From Bog-756 sp963696495 (GTDB lineage Bacteria > Actinomycetota > Acidimicrobiia > Acidimicrobiales > RAAP-2): a DNA stretch of 64,000 nucleotides. How positions within the stretch are numbered: position 1 is the first letter of the stretch; each line of letters starts with the position of its first letter. This document shows positions 16,148 through 24,701 of the stretch, in pieces. Under the pieces are notes generated by a model. It searched no databases. It was not told the DNA's origin and saw nothing but the letters and a program-made list of their open reading frames with translations. Made by a program: the position numbers and the translations under genes. The stretch covers positions 186,001 to 250,000 of the forward strand of contig CAVOKJ010000003.1 of NCBI GenBank assembly GCA_963696495.1, written 5' to 3'.

Positions 16148-17533
16148 GTGACGACGGCCGCGCCCGATCCGTCCGCTGGTGAACCGGGCGGAGCCGAGGG
16201 AACCAAGGCGAGCACCGACCAGTCGTACCGGCCGAGGAGCTTCGGCAAGATCACCGGATTCGACGGGCTCCGGGGCGTCGGGGTCCTCATCATCTTCGTG
16301 GCCCACATCGAGGTGATCCTGCCCATCGAGACCCTCCTGGTCGTGCCCGGGGCAGCGGTACCGCTCGACCTGTTCTTCGTGCTCAGCGGGTTCCTGATCA
16401 CCGCACTCCTGCTCCGGGAGCAGGGAAGGTTCGGAAAGATCGGCACCGGCGCCTTCTACCGGCGGCGAGTGCTCCGCCTTCTCCCCGCCCTCTACGTGGT
16501 GGTACTGGCCAACGCGCTGTTCGCCTACTTCACCCACCAATGGGCGCACACGGAGACCGAGTCGATACTCTCGGTGCTCTTCTACTTCTCCAACTTCTTC
16601 AGTGCCTCCGCCGCCGGTCCGCTGACCCCCAAACTGGCATCCGGATTCCAACACATGTGGTCGCTGGCGTTCGAGGAGCAGTTCTACTTCATCTGGCCGT
16701 GGGTCACCATCGCCCTCCTCACCATCCGGCTCCGACTGCGCACCGTCGTCATCGTCATCCTCATCCTGATCCTCGCGGTCGGCGTCCACCGGGCGATCCT
16801 CTGGGAAGAGGCCCCGCGCTGGTGGTCCTATCTGTACCGGACCGACACCCGCGCCGACTCGATCCTCTGGGGAGCCCTGCTCGCCCACATCTGGATGCGC
16901 CACAAAGAACCGACACGGTGGTTCCCCCTGGCCGGATGGATCGCAGCCGCGTTCCTCGTCTTCGTCCTGATCTTCACCAATGAATACGGACCCTTCCTCT
17001 ATCTGGGCGGATTCGATGCCATCGACATCGCCTGCGGCGTGCTGCTGCTGGCGATCCTCGACGGCCGCTGGGGCGGACGGCACCTGTTCGAATTGAAACC
17101 CCTGGTGGCCATGGGGGTGGTTTCCTATGCCTTCTATCTGTGGCACCTTCCGGTCTTCTTCGCCGTCCGCCACTACGATGCGCACTGGAACGATGTCGTC
17201 CGGGTGGTGGTGGCCTTCGGCGCCACGTTGGCTCTCACCCTCTTGTCGTGGTTCGTCCTGGAGAAGCCGCTCATGAGGTGGAGCAAGCGTCTGGAGGACA
17301 AACGGCGGACCACCCTCGAGGCGGGCACGCCGGCCGGCGGCCCCGCGGGTCCCACCGGTCCGTCCGATCCATCCGGCCCCACCGGCCCGTCCGATCCGTC
17401 GCCGGCCCGGCCGCTCCAGACCCCCGACGGCCCTCCCCGTTCGTCGGCGCCGGAGACTGCTTCGCGGTCGCCGGCACCAGAGACCACCCCGACGTCGAGC
17501 AATGTGGACGCCGCCGGGCCACCGGATCCCTGA
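16148..17533 (+). CDS. Acyltransferase 3 family membrane protein with Pro/Ser-rich tail
   Basis: This 461-residue acyltransferase-3 protein has FDGLRGVGVLIIFVAHIEV at the first helix, DLFFVLSGFLITALLL, FYRRRVLRLLPALYVVV, WSLAFEEQFYFIWPW and SYAFYLWHLPVFF, all in family order. These enzymes acylate exported glycans using a membrane-crossing mechanism. The last 80 residues are a cytoplasmic low-complexity tail with GPTGPSDPSGPTGPSDPS repeats. The paralogue at 31972-33156 is closely similar over the membrane part but lacks this tail. I chose GTG 16148, which follows the lipoprotein stop by 49 bases. An upstream in-frame start would overlap that gene. Confidence 0.88.
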   Translation: MTTAAPDPSAGEPGGAEGTKASTDQSYRPRSFGKITGFDGLRGVGVLIIFVAHIEVILPIETLLVVPGAAVPLDLFFVLSGFLITALLLREQGRFGKIGTGAFYRRRVLRLLPALYVVVLANALFAYFTHQWAHTETESILSVLFYFSNFFSASAAGPLTPKLASGFQHMWSLAFEEQFYFIWPWVTIALLTIRLRLRTVVIVILILILAVGVHRAILWEEAPRWWSYLYRTDTRADSILWGALLAHIWMRHKEPTRWFPLAGWIAAAFLVFVLIFTNEYGPFLYLGGFDAIDIACGVLLLAILDGRWGGRHLFELKPLVAMGVVSYAFYLWHLPVFFAVRHYDAHWNDVVRVVVAFGATLALTLLSWFVLEKPLMRWSKRLEDKRRTTLEAGTPAGGPAGPTGPSDPSGPTGPSDPSPARPLQTPDGPPRSSAPETASRSPAPETTPTSSNVDAAGPPDP

Positions 17534-17728
17534 CTGCCGACGGTGACCGGACGGATCACCACGACCCCGATCGACAGGCACGGCGGGTGAGGGCGGCCGG
17601 TCGCCATCACCGAGGCACCGGCTTTGGTCCTGGAGGTGACGGTGCGTGTCGCGCCACCGCCAGATCGCGGTCCGGCCCGGCTCGAGAGCACCGGGGATGG
17701 GTGTCCGGAGCGGGGTCGTGTCCCGCCC

Positions 17729-18562
17729 GTGGAGGTAGTCTCTCCATCCCCATGCACATTCCCGACGACCCCCACGAGGGAGGCGAGTCCCATCGACCTC
17801 AGTGAGCGTTACGGCGACCTGGCCGTCCGCCATCCCTGGGAGATGGCGCGCTGTGCGTTCTTCCTCCGCCTCCTCCACCAGTTCGGTGCGGACCGGGCAC
17901 CCGTCCACTGGCTCGACGTGGGGGCCGGCGACGGGTGGATCGCCCAGCAGGCGCTCGATCGTCTGCCACCGTCATCGGAGATCACCTGTTGGGACGCCAA
18001 CTACTCCAGCGACGAGCTCATCTCACCGTTGGCCCAGCGGGACGACCTCCACCTCGTCACGACGGCACCGGCCGGCAGGTTCGACGGCGTCTTGATGCTC
18101 GATGTGATCGAGCATCTCGAGGACGACCTCACCTTCGTCTCGAGCGTCGTCGAGTCCAACATGGCCGAGGACGGGTGGATCCTGGTCAGCGTGCCGGCCT
18201 ACCAACGACTCTTCACCTCGCACGACGTCTCCCTCAAGCACTACCGGCGCTACTCCCCCAACCAGTGCGTATCCGTGCTGCAGGCAGCCGGACTCACCGT
18301 CGAGGCCCAGGGCAGCCTGTTCCCGTCGCTGTTGATCGTGCGGGTACTGCAGGCGGCCAAGGAGAAGCTGCACAGCCCCGAGACCGGCTCCACCGGCGTC
18401 GGTGCCTGGACCGGTGGACCGCGCCTCAGCGGTGCCATCGAACGGTCGCTGGAGGCGGAGTCGAGACTCTCCCTGGCCATCGCCACCAAGTCGAGATTCT
18501 CGCTTCCGGGCCTCAGCTTCTGGGCCTTCTGCCGTCGTCGAGGTGAGGCCGCCCCGACGTGA
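17729..18562 (+). CDS. Class I SAM-dependent methyltransferase
   Basis: The recognisable protein begins IDLSERYGDLAVRHPWEMAR and continues with HWLDVGAGDGWIA (SAM motif I), DGVLMLDVIEHLEDD, and HDVSLKHYRRYS, all seen in methyltransferases of cell-surface sugar loci that sit beside a GT2. No normal start lies just before this homology. The canonical option is GTG 17729, which has no ribosome binding site. ATC 17792 has GGGAGG exactly eight bases upstream and removes a 21-residue stretch that looks untranslated. I list the canonical start but think ATC may be real. The stop overlaps the next gene's GTG as GTGA, so the two are translationally coupled. Confidence 0.75.
   Translation: MEVVSPSPCTFPTTPTREASPIDLSERYGDLAVRHPWEMARCAFFLRLLHQFGADRAPVHWLDVGAGDGWIAQQALDRLPPSSEITCWDANYSSDELISPLAQRDDLHLVTTAPAGRFDGVLMLDVIEHLEDDLTFVSSVVESNMAEDGWILVSVPAYQRLFTSHDVSLKHYRRYSPNQCVSVLQAAGLTVEAQGSLFPSLLIVRVLQAAKEKLHSPETGSTGVGAWTGGPRLSGAIERSLEAESRLSLAIATKSRFSLPGLSFWAFCRRRGEAAPT
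17736..17783 (+). promoter_or_regulatory. Possible -10 (TAGTCT) and strong ribosome binding site for the methyltransferase
   Basis: TAGTCT at 17736-17741 could be a -10 hexamer, placing transcription start near 17748, after the canonical GTG. GGGAGG at 17778-17783 is an ideal ribosome binding site for a start at 17792, which is ATC. The two signals together argue for translation beginning at ATC. Confidence 0.35.
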
Positions 18563-19314
18563 GCGACGACCACGCCCTTCCGACGATCGTCGTTCCGTGC
18601 TACAACGAGGCGCGTCGGTTGGACGAAGCCCGTTTTGTCGCGCTGGCCGAATCCGGCCGGCTGAACCTTCTCTTCGTCGACGATGGATCGACCGATCCCA
18701 CCTACACCACCCTTCTCCGCCTGGCCGATGCCTCGTCGGCCATCGGCGTGTGCGCGCTGCCCCGCAATCAGGGAAAGTCGGAGGCTGTCCGGACTGGGCT
18801 CCTCGAAGCGGTCACCCATGGGGCATCCATCGTCGGCTACTACGACGCCGACCTGGCCACGCCACCTGACGAGCTGTTGCGCCTCCTGACCGTCATCGAC
18901 GCTCGACCCGAGATCGAGGCCGTGTTCGGTTCCCGGGTGGCCCGGCTCGGGAGCATCATCGAAAGGACCAACCTGCGACACTACGTGGGACGCATCTACG
19001 CCACTGCGGCGTCCTGGGCCCTCGGGGTGCAGGTGTATGACACCCAGTGCGGCCTCAAGCTCTTCCGGGTGACCCCGACGTTCGTCGACGCCATTGCCGA
19101 GCCCTTCGCCTCCCGGTGGGCCTTCGACGTCGAGCTCCTGGGACGACTCCTCACCGGAACGGCGGCCTCACCCGGCCTCGCCGTCGATGCCCTGCTCGAG
19201 GTGCCACTGAACTCGTGGAAGGACGTCGGCGGATCCCATCTGCGAGCCACTGAAGGCTTCGCCGCCCTCTGGCAGGTGGTGGCCATCGGACTCCGGCGTC
19301 GGACGTCCTCCTAG
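18559..19314 (+). CDS. Family 2 glycosyltransferase, soluble
   Basis: This is a 251-residue GT-A fold glycosyltransferase without membrane helices. TIVVPCYNEARRL opens the nucleotide-binding fold, LFVDDGSTD is the first acidic motif, and YYDADLATPPDEL contains the D-x-D metal site. IYDTQCG-like VYDTQCGLKLFR and a following RWAFDVELL are hallmarks of dolichyl-phosphate-glucose or -mannose synthase relatives (DPG/DPM synthase-like). It probably moves a sugar to polyprenyl phosphate at the inner face of the membrane, giving donors for GT-C enzymes. GTG 18559 overlaps the methyltransferase stop, so the two genes form a coupled pair. Confidence 0.88.
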   Translation: MSDDHALPTIVVPCYNEARRLDEARFVALAESGRLNLLFVDDGSTDPTYTTLLRLADASSAIGVCALPRNQGKSEAVRTGLLEAVTHGASIVGYYDADLATPPDELLRLLTVIDARPEIEAVFGSRVARLGSIIERTNLRHYVGRIYATAASWALGVQVYDTQCGLKLFRVTPTFVDAIAEPFASRWAFDVELLGRLLTGTAASPGLAVDALLEVPLNSWKDVGGSHLRATEGFAALWQVVAIGLRRRTSS

Positions 19315-19326
19315 CCGGTCGACCGG
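19315..19326. terminator. Perfect palindrome between two convergent glycosyltransferase genes
   Basis: CCGGTCGACCGG, a perfect 12-base palindrome, occupies nearly the whole 14-base gap between the stops at 19314 and 19329. It can form only a four-pair stem with a TCGA loop, so a terminator role is tentative. Confidence 0.3.
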
Positions 19327-19328
19327 GC

Positions 19329-20303
19329 TCAGTCGGACAGCTTCCCCGACGTGCGATCGACCGGGCCCGCCATCTCCTCCAAACCCGCCAGCGACATGCC
19401 ACGCGAATGCGAGAACACGGCGAAGAGAACCAGGAAGTTCCCCAAGGCGACGAATGACAGTGTCAGCACGCCGAGGAGAGTCGCAGTGGCCCAACCGGGT
19501 ATCGCCGAATTGGTGAACAGGCGAATGGCGACAACGACGAGGGACAGCAGGACCCCGAGGCCGAACATGGCGGCGAACGCCGAGAGTGCCCGAACGGCGA
19601 TACGGTCGGTGAAGGGAACCAGCATCCGGATGCCGTGCATGAACAGACGGAACACGTTCATTCTCGACTGACCCGCGTACCGGTGGCCTCGGGCACACGG
19701 GACCGGTGTGACCAGCATGTCCAGGCTGACCAGCGTCGACGAATAGCAGATGTCGAAGGACGGATGGAGCAGCATGCGGCGGGCCAACCATCCTCGGTAG
19801 GCGGCATAGTTGCCGCTGCGAACGGTCACCCCGGTCAGCGTGCGGAACATGATTCGGAAGAAGAAGTACATCACCTGGAACTTGAGCGACTCCTGACGCT
19901 CGGTGCGCCGGGCGACACACAGCATGTTGCGCTGACCTGGTGAGTCGATGAGTGGGGCGAGCAGCCGGGGCAGGTCCTCGGGTTTGTCCTCGCCATCGGC
20001 ATCCATCGTCACGACCAGATCGTGGTCGTACATGTCGGCCACCGTGACGCGCAGCCCGTAGACCAGCGCACGCTGATGGCCGAGATTGAACGGAGGGGTG
20101 ACGATGGACACGTCGCCGAGGCCCGCCAGACTGGCTATCTCCGGATCGTTGCCAGCGGTGTCGTCGACCAGGACGAACTGCATCCGCATGGGCCGCAGCG
20201 CCTCGTTCGCCGCCACCACGGCGAGGATCCTCTCGCGCAGGATGGCGAAGGCGGCAACGTCGGCATAGCTCGGGCAAACGACCCAGAGCTTGTCAGCCGT
20301 CAT
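19329..20303 (-). CDS. Family 2 glycosyltransferase with C-terminal membrane helices (CsbB/GtrB-like)
   Basis: The 324-residue protein opens with LWVVCPSYAD, then FVLVDDTAGND, NLGHQRALVYGL and VVTMDADGEDKPEDLPRLL, which carries the D-x-D metal motif. After the catalytic domain two hydrophobic helices (about residues 235-300) anchor it to the membrane. This is the arrangement of polyprenyl-phosphate glycosyltransferases such as CsbB, GtrB and ArnC, which make lipid-linked single sugars used by GT-C proteins like YfhO. It is therefore a likely donor-maker for the YfhO paralogues here. I chose ATG 20303, where homology begins, and rejected a long upstream frame that runs through the 24-base repeats. 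Confidence 0.88.
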   Translation of the reverse strand: MTADKLWVVCPSYADVAAFAILRERILAVVAANEALRPMRMQFVLVDDTAGNDPEIASLAGLGDVSIVTPPFNLGHQRALVYGLRVTVADMYDHDLVVTMDADGEDKPEDLPRLLAPLIDSPGQRNMLCVARRTERQESLKFQVMYFFFRIMFRTLTGVTVRSGNYAAYRGWLARRMLLHPSFDICYSSTLVSLDMLVTPVPCARGHRYAGQSRMNVFRLFMHGIRMLVPFTDRIAVRALSAFAAMFGLGVLLSLVVVAIRLFTNSAIPGWATATLLGVLTLSFVALGNFLVLFAVFSHSRGMSLAGLEEMAGPVDRTSGKLSD

Positions 20304-20396
20304 GGAATTCGCCCCCGAACATGCGCTGAGCGTAGCCGCTCCCCTGCCCCGATAGGCCGTGCCGCTCAGGCCCCGGGGGCATGCCGTCCCTACCCG

Positions 20397-20516
20397 TTGG
20401 CCGTGCCGGCTGTGCTCCGGTAGGCCGTGCCGGCTCTGCTCCGGTTGGCCGTGCCGGCTGTGCTCCGGTTGGCCGTGCCGGCTGTGCTCCGGTTGGCCGT
20501 GCCGGCTGTGCTCCGG
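20397..20516. repeat. Five tandem copies of a 24-base repeat
   Basis: Five head-to-tail units start at 20397, 20421, 20445, 20469 and 20493. Each begins T(T/A)GGCCGTGCCGGCT. Units 1, 3, 4 and 5 are identical and unit 2 differs at two positions. Degenerate partial copies flank the array, near 20353 and 20517. The array sits in the 306-base gap between two diverging genes, and no spacers separate the units. In translation it gives an eight-residue period, but it lies outside the trimmed coding regions. Confidence 0.9.
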
Positions 20517-20609
20517 TGGGCCAGCCCGGGGATCCATGGCGACCCACCCACCGAAGACGTCGATGCGCGACCATCGGTGAAGCTTCGGTCCGGCCCCGGG
20601 TGGGACATA

Positions 20610-21836
20610 ATGTCGCCAATGAGGGATGAGCGTGAGGCTGGGGGCAGCACCATCGCGCCGAGTGACTCCGAGGGGACCGTGGAGCTGGGAAAGACGGAGG
20701 AGCCTGCTCCGTCGACCAAGGCGACGCCGTTTTCCTTGGGCAACCGGCCGGCGTTGACCGGCGTCCGGGCACTGTTGATGGTGCCCGTGGTCGCCTACCA
20801 CGCCGGCGCCACCGCGCTCCAGGGTGCCTGGATGCCTCTCGAGTTCTTCTTCGTGCTCAGCGGCTTCCTCATCACCACCATGCTGGCCAGCGAGCATCAG
20901 CGGAACGGTCGGATCAGCCTCACCAAGTTCTACTCACGGCGGGGGGTGCGGCTGCTTCCCCCACTGGTGATGACGGTGGGCCTGCTGGCCGTGTACGCCG
21001 CCCTGGTCTCGGTGCCCGACGCCTCCCAGCGGGTGTGGGGAGACAGCGTGTCGGCCCTCTTCTACTCCGACTACCGACAGGCCTTCGAGCACGATCCGTT
21101 CTACTCCGGCTTCCTCACCCAGTGCTGGTCCCTGGCCGTCGAGGAGCAGTTCTACCTGATCTGGGCCGCCCTCCTCCTGGTCGCCCTCAAGTTCGGACGA
21201 CGCCAGATCGCCTACGCACTGACCATCGCCGGCATCCTCCTCAGTGCGGCCGACCGGACGCTCGTCGTCCTCGCCGCCCCCCACTGGACGCTGTCGGTGG
21301 GCGACCGCGTGTACTACTCGTTCGACACGCGCGCTGATGCGCTCTTCCTCGGATGCCTCCTGGGGCTGATCGCCACCGGTGGCAACCTCGAGGACTGGAC
21401 ACCCAGGACCAGACGGGTGGTCTCCGCGGCAGCCATGGCCTCGGCGGCGATCCTGGTCTGGATCCTCTTCAGCGTCAACGTGGGATCGCGGTCCCTGCCG
21501 TTGGTGTGGGTCCCGATCGGCGAGATCGCTTCGTGGATCATCATCGTCTACTTCATCGTGCAGCCCAAGGGATGGGGCACCAAGCTGATCGGGATCTCGG
21601 CCCTCGTGCTGGTGGGCGACATGACCTACACCATCTATCTCGTCCACTTCCCGGTGTTCGTGGCGGTCAGCCCGACCACGGTCGGATGGCCCATGTGGGT
21701 CATCCAGGTGGTGCGGCTGGCCATCGTCATTCCCATCGTCGTGGCCAGTTGGTACTTCATCGAGAAGCCGCTCATGCAGTGGCGGCGCAAAGCGCTGGCG
21801 CCCGCCCCGACCACTGCGCCCCCGCCTTCGGGTTGA
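20610..21836 (+). CDS. Acyltransferase 3 family membrane protein
   Basis: The protein is about 408 residues. It has the family helix 1 in a divergent form (LTGVRALLMVPVVAYHAGA, histidine present), then LEFFFVLSGFLITTML, RGVRLLPPLVMTV, CWSLAVEEQFYLIWAALL, and TYTIYLVHFPVF. IEKPLMQWRR ends the membrane part. Such proteins acylate exported glycans. ATG 20610 and ATG 20619 are both usable. The open frame continues left through the 24-base repeats as PAVLRLAV copies, which I take as fortuitous. The gene diverges from the CsbB-like GT2, so the repeat array lies in their shared upstream region. Confidence 0.87.
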   Translation: MSPMRDEREAGGSTIAPSDSEGTVELGKTEEPAPSTKATPFSLGNRPALTGVRALLMVPVVAYHAGATALQGAWMPLEFFFVLSGFLITTMLASEHQRNGRISLTKFYSRRGVRLLPPLVMTVGLLAVYAALVSVPDASQRVWGDSVSALFYSDYRQAFEHDPFYSGFLTQCWSLAVEEQFYLIWAALLLVALKFGRRQIAYALTIAGILLSAADRTLVVLAAPHWTLSVGDRVYYSFDTRADALFLGCLLGLIATGGNLEDWTPRTRRVVSAAAMASAAILVWILFSVNVGSRSLPLVWVPIGEIASWIIIVYFIVQPKGWGTKLIGISALVLVGDMTYTIYLVHFPVFVAVSPTTVGWPMWVIQVVRLAIVIPIVVASWYFIEKPLMQWRRKALAPAPTTAPPPSG

Positions 21837-22110
21837 GCAGGATCGGAGGTCGCCGGACGCAGGCCCGGTCGGCCTCTCGGGCGACCGCGTCGACCGATCG
21901 CGCCCCCTGTCACGCCACGTGGCCGGCCGACCCATCGATTACGATGCGTGCTTCTTCTGTTCGACTGCCGGGTCGGCCATGCCTGATCGACCTCCGGCCA
22001 AGGGGGGTGCACATGGAGCTACCGGGTCGCCCGTCGCCCTCCTCGTCGGCGAGGTTCCCCCCGTGGCGTCGATGGGGAAGTGAGCACCGACCGATCCCTG
22101 GTCCTCACGC

Positions 22111-24600
22111 GTGAGATCCGACGATCAGGCCGGTCGCCACGTGGCGCCGAGGACCGAACCGTCGTGGCGCGCCGCCCTTCCCCATGTCGTGGGTCTGGCG
22201 TGGGTCATCGGATCAGCGGTGCTGGTGCTGTTGCCCGCCCTCCATCACGGACTCTCGCTCGGGCCCTACGACCTGTTGTCCAAGTCCGGCTTGAACCAGT
22301 CGTCCACGGTGACGGTCCGCAACTCCTCCACGGGAGACCAGATCGCCGAGATGATCCCCTGGTCGAACCTGGCGTGGTTGCAGGTCCATCAGGGCCACCT
22401 CCCCTTGTGGAACCCCTTCAGCGGTCTCGGGTTGCCCCTGGCCTTCAACTGGCAGTCCGGGGTGTTCAGCCTCCCGGTGGTCATCGGCTACGCCTTCCCG
22501 CTGCACCTGGCCTACACGGTGCAGATCATCGTGACCATGGTGGTCGCCGGAACCGGGGCCTACGTCCTGGCCCGGGTCCTGCATGTCGGTGTCATCGGGT
22601 GCGCCACCGCGGGTACCGTCTTCGAGCTCAGCGGCTCCTTCATGGGATGGTTGGGCTACCCCCATGCGTCGGTCATGTCCTGGGCCGGCTGGCTGCTGGC
22701 GGTGGCCGTCCTCATCGTGCGCGGCGGACACCGGGTCCGCAACATCTTCCTGTTCGCGGCGATCACGGCGCTCGCCGTCTACGCCGGGCAGCCGGAGATA
22801 CTCACCATGGTGGTGGCCTCCGCGGTGGTCGTCGTGGTGACCATGGTGGTCATCGGGGCCATCACCAAGGGAAGCGTGCACGGCTCTCTTCGTCCGCTGG
22901 TCGACCTGGTCCTCGGCATCGGTGCCGGTGCGGCCCTCGGTGCCCCCCTGCTCCTACCCGGTCTTCAGGTACTGGCCGGCTCGACCCGGAACAGTGGGAC
23001 CCTGGTGGCGGCGACCGAGGTGGGCAAGTCACTGCCCCCACACGATCTGTTGCACCTCCTCGTCCAGGGCTACAACGGTCTCCCGATCGCCGGGAGCCAC
23101 GTCTTCGGCGACGCCGTCTACTTCGACACCGCCACCTACGTGGGGGCGGTCGCCGTCGCCCTGGCCGTCGTGGGAGTGATCCGGGGCTGGCGTCGACCGG
23201 ACATCATCGCCGTGGCGGTCCTGGCCGTGGTCACGACCGTGATCGTGTTCGCGCCTCCGGTCGAGGCGCTGTTCCTCCATCTGCCGCAGATCCAGACCAT
23301 CGACTGGCACCGCGACCTGATGATGCTCGGACTGTGCACCGCCGTCCTGGCCGGCGTCGGCATCGACGCGGTGGCCCACCGCGTCGCCGAGCGGTCGACC
23401 TCCCGGTGGCTGAGTGGCCTGCTCGCCGCGTTCTTCGTGCTCCTGTTGGCCCTGTTGGCCTTCGGGTCCTCCGGACTCTCCCCCGTCGAGGCCTCGCTCC
23501 GCCGGCAGAGCCTGATCTGGCCCCTGGTCACCACCGGGCTGGCGCTGGCCATCGTGGCCGGCCGGGTGGCGTGGACGCGGTGGGCGGGACCGTCCCGGTC
23601 GGTGACACCCACGTGGCGTTCGGTCGGGTCGGTCGCCGCCGGCCTCCTCCTGCTGGTGGAGACGGCCTTTCTCATCGCCTCGGGTGCCCCCCTGTGGTCG
23701 TCGTCCGCCCACGGGATCACCGCCCCTTCCCCCGTCTCGACGCTGGCACGCACCGTGGGCACGGCCACCGTCGGCTTCGATGCCTTCACCTGCTTCGACG
23801 GGCCGGCGACCACCGCCCTCGGCATCCTCCCGGAGGCCAACATCCTCTACGGGATCCATGAGTTCGACTTCTACGACCCCATTCTGCCCCGGAGCTACGT
23901 CAGGGCGTGGGCCGGAGTGAGCCACACCGGAGCCGGCGTCCCGGTCTTCAACTCCTTCTGCCCCCAACTGATGACGGCCTCCCAGGCCCGTCGCTTCGGG
24001 GTGCAGTACGTCCTGGTCTTCCACGGTGCCGTCGGTCCGGAGGGTGCGGTCTTCGTCCGGACCATCGGGGGTGAGGACCTCTATCGGATCCCCGGGTCCT
24101 CGGACGCCACCGTGACCCCGGTGACGCCCGAGGGCGGCATCCCCCCGGTCGATGCGGTGGGGACGCCGGTCGAGGTCCACCACCCCTCCCCGTCGTCGTG
24201 GGAAGTGGTCACCACCGGGCAGAGCGACCAGGTGCTGCGACTGCGGTTGACCGACCAGCCCGGCTGGCACGCCACCATCGACGGACGGCCGCTGGCCATC
24301 TCCACCTACGCCGACGTGATGATTCAGGCCCGCATCCCCGCCGGGCACCATGTGATCGTACTGAGCTACTGGCCACCACTGTTCACCGCGGGTCTGATCG
24401 TGGCCGGATGTTGTCTCGTCGTACTGGTGGCGGCATCGATCGTGGCGGCGCGGCGCCGGACTCGGGCACGGGTCCGTTCCCGACGTGGAGGGGGCCGATC
24501 CACAACCGGTGGGCGAACAGACCCAGGTGCCGATCCTCGAGAGTCCGGGACCGCTGACGAATCAACGACAGCGCCACAAGGAGCCCGACCGGCCCCCTGA
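22111..24600 (+). CDS. YfhO-like GT-C membrane protein, paralogue 2
   Basis: The protein is 829 residues, starting at GTG 22111. The first loop has LGPYDLLSKSG, GDQIAEMIPW and PLWNPFSGLGLPLAFNWQ, and GTVFELSGSFMGWLGYPH follows, an element shared by most copies. The exported C-terminal part has QVLRLRLTDQPGWHATIDG. The final 50 residues are a cytoplasmic Arg/Gly/Thr-rich tail not seen in the other paralogues. This is the first of three YfhO genes in a row on the same strand, followed by a PTPS-related protein. The likely role is transfer of a lipid-linked sugar to an exported acceptor. Confidence 0.83.
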   Translation: MRSDDQAGRHVAPRTEPSWRAALPHVVGLAWVIGSAVLVLLPALHHGLSLGPYDLLSKSGLNQSSTVTVRNSSTGDQIAEMIPWSNLAWLQVHQGHLPLWNPFSGLGLPLAFNWQSGVFSLPVVIGYAFPLHLAYTVQIIVTMVVAGTGAYVLARVLHVGVIGCATAGTVFELSGSFMGWLGYPHASVMSWAGWLLAVAVLIVRGGHRVRNIFLFAAITALAVYAGQPEILTMVVASAVVVVVTMVVIGAITKGSVHGSLRPLVDLVLGIGAGAALGAPLLLPGLQVLAGSTRNSGTLVAATEVGKSLPPHDLLHLLVQGYNGLPIAGSHVFGDAVYFDTATYVGAVAVALAVVGVIRGWRRPDIIAVAVLAVVTTVIVFAPPVEALFLHLPQIQTIDWHRDLMMLGLCTAVLAGVGIDAVAHRVAERSTSRWLSGLLAAFFVLLLALLAFGSSGLSPVEASLRRQSLIWPLVTTGLALAIVAGRVAWTRWAGPSRSVTPTWRSVGSVAAGLLLLVETAFLIASGAPLWSSSAHGITAPSPVSTLARTVGTATVGFDAFTCFDGPATTALGILPEANILYGIHEFDFYDPILPRSYVRAWAGVSHTGAGVPVFNSFCPQLMTASQARRFGVQYVLVFHGAVGPEGAVFVRTIGGEDLYRIPGSSDATVTPVTPEGGIPPVDAVGTPVEVHHPSPSSWEVVTTGQSDQVLRLRLTDQPGWHATIDGRPLAISTYADVMIQARIPAGHHVIVLSYWPPLFTAGLIVAGCCLVVLVAASIVAARRRTRARVRSRRGGGRSTTGGRTDPGADPRESGTADESTTAPQGARPAP

Positions 24601-24665
24601 CCGAATCCGGCCACAGAAGCCCAGGTCGTGGCCCGTCGCGCTCCCTCTCTCCAGACAACCTTCGT

Positions 24666-24671
24666 TATACT
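24666..24671 (+). promoter_or_regulatory. Candidate -10 element upstream of YfhO paralogue 3
   Basis: TATACT stands out in GC-rich DNA 31 bases before the ATG at 24702. A GGGGAG ribosome binding site lies between them. No good -35 hexamer is seen. This suggests that paralogues 3 and 4 and the PTPS-related gene can be transcribed separately from paralogue 2. Confidence 0.4.
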
Positions 24672-24701
24672 CCAGCCACGCCAAACGGGGCGGGGAGACG
24701 A

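Noticed and set aside
16019..17908. 629-residue opposite-strand open frame over an acyltransferase
   Set aside because: It is antisense to a gene with all acyltransferase-3 motifs and has shadow-type residue composition.
20397..20516. Tandem repeats as a CRISPR array
   Set aside because: The 24-base units are directly adjacent with no spacers, and no cas gene is present.
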